IMG/VR virus record: IMGVR_UViG_3300023284_000199
Span: 1-63,323 of that record
Strand: one strand, 5' to 3'
Source of the DNA: a virus
DNA: 63,323 bases
Part shown: positions 7,537 to 15,374 of the stretch, in pieces
How positions within the stretch are numbered: the first letter of the stretch is position 1
How the letters are laid out: every line of letters starts with the position of its first letter
Notes under the pieces: generated by a model
Told to the model about the DNA's origin: nothing
The model's input: the letters and a program-made list of their open reading frames with translations, nothing else
Database searches by the model: none
Made by a program: the position numbers and the translations under genes

Positions 7537-7626
7537 GTCGGCCTCTGGCCTCGTGGGCTGTCGCTGGTCGGCCTCTGGCCTCGTGGGCTGTCGCTGGTCG
7601 GCCTCTGGCCTCGTGGGCTGTCGCTG
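7537..7626. repeat. Three perfect 30-bp tandem repeats
   Basis: A GC-rich 30-base unit beginning GTCGGCCTCTGG repeats three times directly after the 18-bp array. Both arrays have unit lengths divisible by three and are open on both strands. On the minus strand they would encode RPRTEN and PATAHEARGR peptide repeats from a TTG at 7636 that overlaps the stop of the next gene; coding is uncertain. Confidence 0.9.
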
Positions 7627-7632
7627 GTTGAT

Positions 7633-7815
7633 TCAATAGCCTAGATAATTCATCACGGCCTTCGAGGTGGCGGGAATAAATTCGAACTCATAAAAAGATT
7701 CGACTTTTCCGTCTTCGCGCCTTTTGGTGAACCACGTTTTGACTAAAATGTTGTTATGCTGACCTATGCAGCATTTTACTCCGTGGCGTTCCAAGCAGTT
7801 GATAAGTGCGTTCAT
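7633..7815 (-). CDS. Hypothetical 60-residue protein
   Basis: Begins MNALINCLERHGVKC and contains KTWFTKRREDGKVESFYEFE. An AAGGAAAC ribosome site precedes the ATG. It lies alone between repeat blocks. A TTGAAA-N17-CATATC sequence upstream could be its promoter. No family recognised. Confidence 0.55.
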   Translation of the reverse strand: MNALINCLERHGVKCCIGQHNNILVKTWFTKRREDGKVESFYEFEFIPATSKAVMNYLGY

Positions 7816-7919
7816 TGGTCTGTTTCCTTGTGTTGCTCTATGACTTAGATATGGGCCACGTCTGTTGCGTTTTCAATAGTCCTGGCAGAAAAAGCTCAGA
7901 ACGTGATAAATGTGTCACA

Positions 7920-7968
7920 GTTCACCTTTTGTTCCCCTAAGCCGGTCCCGCGAGAACAAAAGGTGAAC
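7920..7968. repeat. Perfect 15-bp inverted repeat
   Basis: GTTCACCTTTTGTTC (7920-7934) and its exact inverse (7954-7968) flank 19 bases. The right arm occurs again at 8193-8207 inside the GAAC array. A further GAAC lies 11 bases on at 7976. It could be an operator or a transcript hairpin. Confidence 0.8.
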
Positions 7969-8013
7969 AAACCATGAACATTGGGCAGCTTGCTAATATA
8001 CTGTTGATATATC

Positions 8014-8125
8014 AGTGTGACATAAATACAATGCATAAATATCACTGTGATATAAATGTCACACTCTTGATATCTAGCTGAAATCTGACTGATATATCAC
8101 TAGTGTATCGTTGCATAAATGTCAC
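8014..8125. promoter_or_regulatory. Cluster of TGTGA/TCACA motifs in AT-rich DNA
   Basis: TGTGACATAAATA near 8016, TGTGATATAAATGTCACA at 8046-8063 and ATAAATGTCACAT near 8116 form direct and inverted half-sites. The best dyad has TGTGA and TCACA eight bases apart, two more than a CRP site. Regulatory function is inference. Confidence 0.35.
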
Positions 8126-8128
8126 ATA

Positions 8129-8229
8129 GAACAGAACAGGAACAAAGCATGAACAGATGAGAACGAATGAGAACAAACCATGAACAAAACGGGAACAAAA
8201 GGTGAACATAAGGAGAACAAACCCAGAAC
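8129..8229. repeat. Helically phased GAAC array
   Basis: GAAC starts at 8129, 8134, 8140, 8151, 8161, 8171, 8182, 8193, 8204, 8215 and 8226, so most steps are 10 or 11 bases. Several units read GAACAAA plus four variable bases. All boxes lie on one face of the helix, as expected for cooperative protein binding. Between 8230 and 8511 I see only AT-rich DNA and a weak T-rich hairpin near 8250-8280. Confidence 0.75.
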
Positions 8230-8511
8230 ACGACGATGGGGGGCCTATGGCTTTCTGAAACTAGAGCTTTTTTATTTTTTATAACCTTTTTGACAGCGGC
8301 GGCATGTGTGATTTTTATAACACAAAACACAGCTTTTTTCATGTTTTGAAACTATTTTCGCAATGGGAAATAAAAGCGAAATTTTTTATAGTTAATTCCC
8401 ATAGTAGAAAGAATCGTTTCATATTTTTTGAAATGATTCAAACAGGCTATAACCTTTATATTATAATTTTAAAACAGGCGATAACCTTCATGTTATTTTT
8501 AAGGGACAGTA

Positions 8512-8532
8512 GGGGCAGCTTGCCTGCACGCA
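8512..8532. repeat. GCAGCTTnnnTACA-family box before rightward promoter
   Basis: GGGGCAGCTTGCCTGCACGC lies immediately before the rightward promoter. It matches the copy at 3127 at 23 of 24 bases when the following ATGTT is included. Confidence 0.75.
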
Positions 8533-8542
8533 TGTTTTGACA

Positions 8543-8571
8543 TTGACGCCAATCACTTTTTAATGTATAGT
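8543..8571 (+). promoter_or_regulatory. Rightward sigma70-like promoter
   Basis: TTGACG (8543-8548), 17 bases, TATAGT (8566-8571). An alternative TTGACA begins at 8537. It leads the rightward early genes from 8601. Confidence 0.65.
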
Positions 8572-8600
8572 AAATGTTTTTCGAAATGTGAGGTGACAAT

Positions 8601-8906
8601 ATGAAATTACTGGAATTGTGTATAAGGCGTGAAGATAATATCGGTATCAAAGATGCTCCTATTCGGGTTAAGGCTAAATTAAGTGTCAATGACATGGATG
8701 AAGTCAATATAATTATGGAGAATATTTTAGAAGATCGGAAAAAAGCGGTAATACATTTAATGTTGCAAACTGTACCAGAATTGGGAGGTTTATTACCTTT
8801 ACATGTGATTCGAAGTCCAGACACGCCTATAGTTTTGGAATTGATTACACCCGATCCTACCAAAGGTTTTGATCTTGTGGTAAGTTTTTGGATGACTCAC
8901 CTATAA
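8601..8906 (+). CDS. Hypothetical protein, first rightward early gene
   Basis: A 101-residue protein with a GAGGTG site before ATG and a promoter 30 bases upstream. It alternates strands and helices with no recognised motif. Its position just past the divergent control region suggests early expression. Confidence 0.65.
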   Translation: MKLLELCIRREDNIGIKDAPIRVKAKLSVNDMDEVNIIMENILEDRKKAVIHLMLQTVPELGGLLPLHVIRSPDTPIVLELITPDPTKGFDLVVSFWMTHL

Positions 8907-8912
8907 TTTTCC

Positions 8913-8941
8913 TTGACAAACGAGTCCGAAGTCTCTATATA
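8913..8941 (+). promoter_or_regulatory. Strong sigma70-like promoter
   Basis: TTGACA (8913-8918), 17-base spacer, TATATA (8936-8941), followed by a GAGAGA ribosome site and the ATG at 8965. Confidence 0.75.
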
Positions 8942-8964
8942 AGGGGAGAATATAGAGAGAACAG

Positions 8965-9204
8965 ATGATGGAAGTTGAATACACGCTCGAAACAAAAGAC
9001 GGAAATAAGTGGTCCTGCTATATTTCAGTGGATATCTGTAAGTTGAAATCTCGTAGAAAAGCTATGGATATGGTTGTGGAAGCTAAGAAACGAATAGATG
9101 AAGTACCAGAACTTAGAGAAAAAATAGCAAAACTGGAATTTCAAGTTGCATATTTGGAAAGTGAGTTAATAGGTTATGGTGCATGGACAGGGGATGACGA
9201 ATGA
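8965..9204 (+). CDS. Hypothetical protein with C-terminal coiled coil
   Basis: A 79-residue protein: a beta-rich first half (YTLETKDGNKWSCYISVD), then a helical heptad region (residues about 45-70). It starts right after a strong promoter and overlaps the next gene by four bases. Function unknown. Confidence 0.6.
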   Translation: MMEVEYTLETKDGNKWSCYISVDICKLKSRRKAMDMVVEAKKRIDEVPELREKIAKLEFQVAYLESELIGYGAWTGDDE

Positions 9205-9476
9205 AACGTAATTATATCTATGTGGACACGAATTATTGGGATTGGTTGGCTTTCGATCCTACTCTGCACGTCACTTTCAATGGAGTTCTTATTTGTGAAG
9301 GCGAAATATCGGCCCCGAATAATGATCTTCCATTTTCATACGTGACTGCGGCTTCTCAAGCTATGGGGTGGGTAGATGCATATGTGGAGACTGATGGACC
9401 ACCAGTGTTAAGAACAGAACGATACTACGGAAAAGTGGAAATTTGGACCGAAGGTGAAACCTTGGAGGATTTATAA
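9201..9476 (+). CDS. Hypothetical tryptophan-rich protein
   Basis: A 91-residue acidic protein with the start MKRNYIYVDTNYWDWLAF. ATGA overlap with the previous gene and a one-base overlap with the next indicate co-translation. No family recognised. Confidence 0.6.
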   Translation: MKRNYIYVDTNYWDWLAFDPTLHVTFNGVLICEGEISAPNNDLPFSYVTAASQAMGWVDAYVETDGPPVLRTERYYGKVEIWTEGETLEDL

Positions 9477-9850
9477 TGAATACTAGTGGATTTCATAAAC
9501 TTTTACCTGATGGGTGGTTTGAATATAAGGATTATGATGATCGAAAGCAGGAAACTGTTTTAGAGTTAGTTGCGCAAGTCAAGAATGAGCGTGCCCAAAG
9601 TACCAGAATTCAACAAAATTTGCAGGCAGCTTGGGGGCAAATTCTTATATATTGCAATGAGATACGTAAGCTAAATAAAGCTATCTTGCGCAAGAACAAG
9701 AAAATTGCGCGAATGAGCTACAAGATGAATACTATGGAGGAAAGTAGAGACACTGCTATTGACCTTCTTACTGATCTACAGACTGAAAACCAAATATTAA
9801 GAGACAATGTACCTGGGCCACGAAGAACAGTAAATTGGTATCGATATTGA
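9476..9850 (+). CDS. Hypothetical coiled-coil protein
   Basis: A 124-residue protein. Residues about 25-105 are helical with heptad pattern and a basic centre (RKNKKIARMSYK). Co-translated with the gene before it. Function unknown. Confidence 0.6.
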   Translation: MNTSGFHKLLPDGWFEYKDYDDRKQETVLELVAQVKNERAQSTRIQQNLQAAWGQILIYCNEIRKLNKAILRKNKKIARMSYKMNTMEESRDTAIDLLTDLQTENQILRDNVPGPRRTVNWYRY

Positions 9851-9863
9851 AAGGAGAACCACA

Positions 9864-10217
9864 ATGAAGGAAGTTAAAGTAAAACGACACGAGCTTTTAA
9901 AAACTCTGGTTACGAATCGAGATTGTCACGCAGTCGAATACACCGAAGCTATGATGGGGTATCGCAGGGCTGTTGAGAAAATCCTTAAAACCACCTTGGA
10001 AGCTTGGGCACGAGGGCATAATCCTGATCTATATAAGGCTCGTGCATTGACGGAACCTGTTAGCCATCAGCAAGAATATGAAACAGTTATTCAAATGATG
10101 GAAATGGCGGTTGATTCTGTAGTTGTTTTGGATTTTAAGGATTTCCAACAGTATGTGATGGATGAATGGGAATGGACTGATAGCTTTAAATTGAGTAGCA
10201 GCACATACAAACGGTAA
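9864..10217 (+). CDS. Hypothetical helical protein
   Basis: A 117-residue protein beginning MKEVKVKRHELLKTLVTNRD, with AAAGGAG before the ATG. No motif recognised. Overlaps the next start by one base. Confidence 0.6.
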   Translation: MKEVKVKRHELLKTLVTNRDCHAVEYTEAMMGYRRAVEKILKTTLEAWARGHNPDLYKARALTEPVSHQQEYETVIQMMEMAVDSVVVLDFKDFQQYVMDEWEWTDSFKLSSSTYKR

Positions 10218-10576
10218 TGCCAACAAAAGCTGATTTAGAAGCAACTATTGCGACGTTAGAATGGGAGGTTGGGTATCTCAAAGAGGAATTTTATGAATTA
10301 GAACAGAAGGTTCGTCATAGAGTTGCTTTCCCACCACCACAAAATCCTATCATTACATCTTGGCGTAATGATGAAAGTATGATACAAGAATTTCGCATGG
10401 AATCTGTAGGTTTTCATTTTCGTGTGGCTGATGTGATGTCTATGCAATTAGCTATGGATTTTCCTCAGTTTGTTATCGAACAGGCGGGTGATAGTTGGAG
10501 ACAAACAGGAAGAGTGGTTGCACGGAAATTTGTTGAAGATGTTATGGAACGCTGTAATGGGGAATTTAAGATTTGA
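10217..10576 (+). CDS. Hypothetical protein with N-terminal coiled coil
   Basis: A 119-residue protein. The first 40 residues (ADLEATIATLEWEVGYLKEE) form a coiled coil; the rest is mixed. Last gene of the first rightward cluster, followed by a short promoter-terminator unit. Confidence 0.6.
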   Translation: MPTKADLEATIATLEWEVGYLKEEFYELEQKVRHRVAFPPPQNPIITSWRNDESMIQEFRMESVGFHFRVADVMSMQLAMDFPQFVIEQAGDSWRQTGRVVARKFVEDVMERCNGEFKI

Positions 10577-10582
10577 TAAGGG

Positions 10583-10610
10583 TTGACGCTCTCGTGTCTA
10601 TGTGTAACAT
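10583..10610 (+). promoter_or_regulatory. Possible sigma70-like promoter
   Basis: TTGACG (10583-10588), 16 bases, TAACAT (10605-10610). The region TCTATG...CATAGA around the -10 is also palindromic. Confidence 0.45.
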
Positions 10611-10634
10611 AGATATTGTCATCGTCTACTCCTT

Positions 10635-10680
10635 AGACCGGTCCCAACAGCGAGATACTGTAAGGTCGGTCTTTTTCTTT
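10635..10680 (+). terminator. Rho-independent terminator or attenuator
   Basis: AGACCGGTC (10635-10643) pairs with GGTCGGTCT (10664-10672) including two wobble pairs, then a long T-rich run. It sits only about 20 bases past the likely start of the promoter at 10583, so the transcript may be a small RNA or an attenuated leader. Confidence 0.7.
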
Positions 10681-10688
10681 TTTCGGAC

Positions 10689-10915
10689 ATGAAAAAATTG
10701 ATAGATTACAAGAACTTGCGTCTCAGCTTAGAGAAACAGCTAGAGCTATAGAACACGTTTCTAATATCATATATACTGGTCAAGGTATTGATTCTACCGT
10801 TTTAGAAATGTTGAATGCAGAGCTAGAAGGTCATTTCAATGGAGCCATATTAGAAACTGATTGTATGTACCTAAAAGTCAAATCATGGATGGTGGGGGAA
10901 GATGGTACGTATTGA
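10689..10915 (+). pseudogene. Frameshifted coiled-coil ORF
   Basis: From ATG 10689 the frame stops after 20 codons. In the neighbouring frame, from 10691, a 74-codon helical ORF (EKIDRLQELASQLRETARAI onward) runs to TGA at 10913-10915 without its own ATG near the start. The two frames meet at a run of six A residues; one extra A would restore a normal gene. This may be a real mutation, a slippage site or a homopolymer sequencing error. Confidence 0.45.
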
Positions 10916-11069
10916 ATATCCTGAAGCCAAATTGATTCAAGCAAACGATATTTCTTTAGAGAAGCCTTATTACATAGAATGTAGCTGTGAAGGGGCTGAC
11001 GTGTGTCCGCAAGGGCATATAGGTATGATGATGCACTGTTTTATCTTGGTGAAATCTAAAAATGAATAG
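10902..11069 (+). CDS. Small Cys/His-rich protein
   Basis: A 55-residue protein. The middle reads ECSCEGADVCPQGH and later MHCF, giving C-x-C-x5-C-x3-H that could bind zinc. A GGGGGAAG site directly precedes the ATG. It overlaps both neighbours. Function unknown. Confidence 0.55.
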   Translation: MVRIEYPEAKLIQANDISLEKPYYIECSCEGADVCPQGHIGMMMHCFILVKSKNE

Positions 11070-11349
11070 AGAAAACATACATGACGTTCCTATAAAAACG
11101 TGGAATCGGTGGTCAGTACTTTCTAAAGAATTATTCAATGCTGTATACGAAGATATACTACAATTGGGACCGGAATTATTTTTTGGTTCTGAATTTGACT
11201 ATGCTCCCTATACTGAATATCAGTTTAATATTATTGCCTGGAATGCTGCTTTTATAGCTGCTGAGCGAAGGGCTAGACCTAACGAGAGAACTGATGTAAG
11301 ATTAATTGATGAATTGGAAGAAGATTGGCGAAATGAGAGGGTTCAGTGA
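11062..11349 (+). CDS. Hypothetical protein
   Basis: A 95-residue protein with an aromatic middle and an acidic-basic C terminus (RLIDELEEDWRNERVQ). Overlaps the gene before by eight bases and the micro-ORF after by one. No family recognised. Its place before the terminase is where a small terminase gene is often found, but no DNA-binding motif is visible. Confidence 0.55.
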   Translation: MNRENIHDVPIKTWNRWSVLSKELFNAVYEDILQLGPELFFGSEFDYAPYTEYQFNIIAWNAAFIAAERRARPNERTDVRLIDELEEDWRNERVQ

Positions 11350-11423
11350 TGAAATATGAATTGGGATTTATAATTAGTGGTCCTATAGTGCCGTTTAGTG
11401 GCGATGGTGGGAGTGCAACATGA
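11349..11423 (+). CDS. Micro-ORF, 24 residues
   Basis: Begins MKYELGFIISGPIVPF and starts on the last base of the previous stop. Its TGA overlaps the next ATG (TGATG). Tight overlap on both sides is the main support. Confidence 0.35.
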   Translation: MKYELGFIISGPIVPFSGDGGSAT

Positions 11424-11518
11424 TGGATAAATCTAAAGAACCCGGTGGCGGTGGTACAGGTCCATACAATGCCAGAGATTTACCTCCTTTCGATTGGTAT
11501 GAAGGTTACGGAAGATAA
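11423..11518 (+). CDS. Micro-ORF, 31 residues, glycine-rich start
   Basis: Begins MDKSKEPGGGGTGPYNARDL and ends in an aromatic stretch with WYEGYGR. Coupled to the ORF before it and separated by one base from the next. Function unknown. Confidence 0.4.
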   Translation: MDKSKEPGGGGTGPYNARDLPPFDWYEGYGR

Positions 11519-11519
11519 T

Positions 11520-11585
11520 ATGCCGAATCATGTAAAACCCGTAAAAGGTAAGAAAAAAGGTTCAAAGAAAGTAAAAGCCAAGTAG
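11520..11585 (+). CDS. Micro-ORF, 21 residues, lysine-rich
   Basis: A very basic peptide (KPVKGKKKGSKKVKAK) with GGAAG seven bases before the ATG. Such a peptide could bind nucleic acid. It ends 12 bases before the terminase start. Confidence 0.4.
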   Translation: MPNHVKPVKGKKKGSKKVKAK

Positions 11586-11597
11586 TTTAGGAAAACG

Positions 11598-13169
11598 ATG
11601 AATGAGAGTAGACAACCGGGAGACATTCTTGAGCGTAAGCTTGTAGCTGAAAGTGAAGAAGGTCGTGCTGAGTGGTTGTTAACCGTTGAAGAAGACGGTA
11701 CTACAATGTGGCACCCATATTATTTTGACAGTAATGGTGATGTAATTTACGAGCCTGTATGGATGCCACTTCCGGGTTCGCAGTTTCTATTCCTAGAGTG
11801 CCCTGTCTTCGAAGCCATATATGAAGGTACTCGTGGTCCCGGTAAAACCCTTACACTACTCATGGACTTTGCTAGAGAGGTAGGCAAGGGTTACGGCTCT
11901 GCATGGCGTGGAATTATGTTTAGACGCCAATTCGGTGATCTTGATGATGTTGTCAGAAAAATTGAAGAGTGGTTTCCTGTTTTATTCCCTGGATTCCGGT
12001 TTCTGAAATCGAAATCCGAGTACATGGCTATTTGGCCAACGGGAGAAGCCCTTTTATTACGTCACTTAGACAAACCTGAAGATTACGACGAATATCACGG
12101 TCACGAATACCCTTGGATCGGCTTTGAGGAACTTACACAGTGGGAAGACGATGTTGCCTATAAGCTGATGTTCTCTTGCTGTCGTCCTCCTAGACAAGGT
12201 ATCCCTACTAGAATTAGGTCCACTACAAATCCATATGGTGTTGGACATAATTGGGTAAAGCGTCGTTTCAAACTTCCATATCATCGCGGAAAAGTTATTG
12301 ATATTCCTGGCGAAATGCCTAGAGTAGCTATTCATGGTACGCTCGCTGAGAATTTTCTGTTATTGCACGCTCAACCTGAATATCCTACAATCATTCATAA
12401 TGCTGCACGAAATGTTGCTCAAGCATTAGCTTGGTTGGAAGGTGATTGGGAAGTTACAGCGGGAGGTATGTTTGACGACATTTGGAACAGTGATGTTCAT
12501 ATTATTGATAACATTGATTTGGCTGATGTACCTTTCGGATGGACATTGACTAGAGCTTATGATCATGGACAAAGCCATCCTTTCTCTGTGGGATGGTTTC
12601 TTGAATCTAACGGTGAACCTTTAAAACTACCTAATGGGAGGATCATTGGGAATGTTAGGGGTGATTTGATTATGTTTATGGAATGGTATGGCACAACGGG
12701 AAATACCAATGAAGGTTTACGTATGTCTTCTAAACGTATTGCCCAAGGTATACTTGATAGAGAGTTAGATGAAGGTGTGGGGGCTTTGAAATTGATTATA
12801 CCCGGTCCCGCCGATACTGAAATATTCAATAAAATGTCTGATAGACAGAATAAATCCCCGGCAGACGACATGGAAGATGTTGGTGTGCTGTGGGAGCGTG
12901 CGGATAAGTCTGCGGGAAGTAGACACAGAGGATGGGAAATAGTGCGAGAATACTTAAATGGGGCTATCCCTAATCCTGATGGAACTCGTGAACATGCCGG
13001 ATTATTTATATGTCAAAGATGTAAATGGTGGCTCGATTTAGTGCCACAATCACCAAGAGCAGATGATGATCCTGATGACATTCCGAAGAAGTCTGAAGAC
13101 CACGCAGCGGATATGACTCGATATAGATGCTCTTGGGATATACCTGGGATGTTTCGCAGAAGTTTTTAA
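11598..13169 (+). CDS. terL: Terminase large subunit
   Basis: A 523-residue packaging motor. Walker A GTRGPGKT at 77-84, Walker B WIGFEE at 173-178, then a C-terminal nuclease region with the first acidic motif YDHGQSHPF near residue 316. The ATPase pumps DNA into the prohead through the portal and the nuclease cuts the concatemer. An AGGA site precedes the ATG. No clear small subunit lies directly upstream. Confidence 0.92.
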   Translation: MNESRQPGDILERKLVAESEEGRAEWLLTVEEDGTTMWHPYYFDSNGDVIYEPVWMPLPGSQFLFLECPVFEAIYEGTRGPGKTLTLLMDFAREVGKGYGSAWRGIMFRRQFGDLDDVVRKIEEWFPVLFPGFRFLKSKSEYMAIWPTGEALLLRHLDKPEDYDEYHGHEYPWIGFEELTQWEDDVAYKLMFSCCRPPRQGIPTRIRSTTNPYGVGHNWVKRRFKLPYHRGKVIDIPGEMPRVAIHGTLAENFLLLHAQPEYPTIIHNAARNVAQALAWLEGDWEVTAGGMFDDIWNSDVHIIDNIDLADVPFGWTLTRAYDHGQSHPFSVGWFLESNGEPLKLPNGRIIGNVRGDLIMFMEWYGTTGNTNEGLRMSSKRIAQGILDRELDEGVGALKLIIPGPADTEIFNKMSDRQNKSPADDMEDVGVLWERADKSAGSRHRGWEIVREYLNGAIPNPDGTREHAGLFICQRCKWWLDLVPQSPRADDDPDDIPKKSEDHAADMTRYRCSWDIPGMFRRSF

Positions 13170-13212
13170 TGTGTTAGATTATAGTTTAGCTGTGTTATCG
13201 GGAGATTGACAA

Positions 13213-15156
13213 TTGGTACACGAAAAAGACCCTAAAAGTCCTGAAACAACTTCTGTAGCATATGATGCTATGGTTGATAAGTGGGATATGATTGAAAAAC
13301 TATTAGGTGGTACTGCCGCACTTCGTAAGTCGGGCCAAGCGTATTTGCCTAGACACGAAGAAGAATCCAGTTCGGGTTATGAAGAACGTTTGAATAAAGC
13401 TACTTTGTTTAATATGTTGGAACTAACATTGAATTCTTTGGTAGGTAAACCGTTTTCAGAACCGTTAAAACTCAATGAAGACATTCCAGAACCTATCATG
13501 AACCTTACAAACGATATTGATCTTCAAGGTAATGAAATAAGTATATTTTGTCGTAACTGGTTTAAAACTGGTATAGCTAAAGCCTTTGCTCATGTATTGA
13601 TAGATTTTCCTACCCTTACTGATGAAGAGAAGTCTACAAGAAGCAAGGCAGATGACTTACAAGAGAATAGACGCCCTTATTGGGTATTGGTAAATCCTGA
13701 AAATGTTATTTTTGCTTATTCAGAGATAGAAAACGGTGCAGAAGTTCTAAAACATATAAGAATCAGGGAAATTGTCACTATTAAAGAAGGATTCGCTGAA
13801 ATATTCGTTGAACGTATCAGAGTCTTGGAACCTGGGACTTTTGAAATTTTTGAGAAGAGAAAAGACAAGAAAACCGGTAAAATCAAGTGGGTTAGTATCG
13901 AAGAAGGTACAACTGGCTTAGATATTATACCTTTGGTCACTTTTTATGCGGATCGTCAAGATTTGATGTTTGGTAAACCTCCTTTGGAAGATTTAGCCTT
14001 TTTAAACATACGTCATTGGCAGAGTACGTCTGATTTGATCAATATCTTGACTGTTGCCAGTTTTCCAATGCTTGCTGTTGCGGGAGCCACGGATGTAACC
14101 GGAAACACTATGGCTATCGGTCCAAGGCAGCTTCTAGGCACGAAAGACCCGAATGGTAGGTTCTATTACGTGGAACACACTGGTAGAGCTATTTCAGCCC
14201 TCAGAGAGGATTTAAAAGACGTTGAACAGATGATGGCTAGTTATGGAGCCGAATTCCTTAGACGTAAGCCCGGTGCCCAAACTGCTACGGAAAGAGCCTT
14301 GGATTCTTCGGAATCTATGAGTGATTTGAAAGATGCGACTCTTAGATTTGAAGATGTTATCAATAATGCTCTAGCCATCACTGCTATGTGGATGAAACTT
14401 GAAAGTGGCGGAACTGTTGAAATAAACACTGATTTTGATAATAGTAACGTGGATGAAGCCACTTTACGCAGTTTGTTGGAATCTCGTGCTAACGGTGATC
14501 TTTCTAGAGAAGATTTCTTGGCAGAATTGCAAAGATACGGAATTTTGTCTGATGACTTCGATTCTAAAACAAATCTTATGAGATTGTTGATGGAAGTCGC
14601 AACAATGGGATTAGACGTAAAGACAAAACATTCTGGAGTCATGATAAGCGACCGAAAAAAGGACATTTTTCTTGAAACGCTCGCTTCAACTGGTCAAGTC
14701 CAAATATCTGCCAATGTTGCGGGATATGCAGATACAAGTCACCTTCAACGTGTCAGAAGAACAGATGACAAGTTTGCAGAGCGTTGGGAACAAGCTTTGG
14801 AAGCTGCTGCTGATATACTTGAAGATGAAGCGCAAAGACGTGCGGTAGCCGGTGTTTATGAAGATATTTACTACAAAGGTGAAGTTGTAGGTTCTCAGAT
14901 TAAATACAGTGACCAACTGTTAATGTTTCTATTAAGAGGTGCTAAGCCCGGTAAGTACCGTGAAAGTATTAGAATTGATGCGACGCTCAAAGGTAAAGTT
15001 GGTGTGGCTGTTTTGCCTATGACTGCTATTAATACAGACCTTTGGGAACAATCAGCAGCAGCAGTGCATGAAGCACAAAAGAAAACACCCCCACTTATAG
15101 ATTTAGAGCCGGGACAGTATGAAGATGTAACTCCTACTGAGATAGTGAGAAAATAA
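13213..15156 (+). CDS. Portal protein, DUF4055 type
   Basis: A 647-residue protein. The start region (WDMIEKLLGGTAALRKSGQA, then YLPRHEEES) and a SLVGKPF motif match the DUF4055 portal family, which forms the dodecameric DNA channel at one capsid vertex. The start is a TTG with GGGAG nine bases before it; the first ATG in frame would remove the conserved start. It follows terL and overlaps the next gene by one base. Confidence 0.85.
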   Translation: MVHEKDPKSPETTSVAYDAMVDKWDMIEKLLGGTAALRKSGQAYLPRHEEESSSGYEERLNKATLFNMLELTLNSLVGKPFSEPLKLNEDIPEPIMNLTNDIDLQGNEISIFCRNWFKTGIAKAFAHVLIDFPTLTDEEKSTRSKADDLQENRRPYWVLVNPENVIFAYSEIENGAEVLKHIRIREIVTIKEGFAEIFVERIRVLEPGTFEIFEKRKDKKTGKIKWVSIEEGTTGLDIIPLVTFYADRQDLMFGKPPLEDLAFLNIRHWQSTSDLINILTVASFPMLAVAGATDVTGNTMAIGPRQLLGTKDPNGRFYYVEHTGRAISALREDLKDVEQMMASYGAEFLRRKPGAQTATERALDSSESMSDLKDATLRFEDVINNALAITAMWMKLESGGTVEINTDFDNSNVDEATLRSLLESRANGDLSREDFLAELQRYGILSDDFDSKTNLMRLLMEVATMGLDVKTKHSGVMISDRKKDIFLETLASTGQVQISANVAGYADTSHLQRVRRTDDKFAERWEQALEAAADILEDEAQRRAVAGVYEDIYYKGEVVGSQIKYSDQLLMFLLRGAKPGKYRESIRIDATLKGKVGVAVLPMTAINTDLWEQSAAAVHEAQKKTPPLIDLEPGQYEDVTPTEIVRK

Positions 15157-15365
15157 TGGCTCATATAAAAGTAATTTCAGCTTGGCAGACTAATTTTCTA
15201 CGTCAAGTGCAGCAAGGGCATCATGTGACTATCGCGGCAAAGAAAGCTGGAGTCGGACTTGAAAAACTATATCATACAAGAACCATTGATATAGAATTTG
15301 CAAGAAAGTGGGAAGATACTAAAAAAGAAGCGAATGAAAGAATAGGGAAAACAGTTGCGTGGTAA
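15156..15365 (+). CDS. Small HTH protein, terminase-small-subunit-like
   Basis: A 69-residue protein. FLRQVQQGHHVTIAAKKAGV followed by a tyrosine-His and DIEFARKWEDTKKEA fits the helix-turn-helix pattern of phBC6A51-type terminase small subunits, which bind the packaging site. It lacks the usual oligomerisation domain and lies after the portal, not before terL. It may be a minimal small subunit or a separate DNA-binding protein. Confidence 0.55.
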   Translation: MAHIKVISAWQTNFLRQVQQGHHVTIAAKKAGVGLEKLYHTRTIDIEFARKWEDTKKEANERIGKTVAW

Positions 15366-15374
15366 ACGTTTAGG

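Noticed and set aside
7429-7626. CRISPR array
   Set aside because: The repeats have no spacers and differ in unit length, so they are simple tandem repeats.
8456-8863. 135-codon minus-strand ORF
   Set aside because: It is antisense to the 8601 gene and its promoter; the residues look like a shadow frame.
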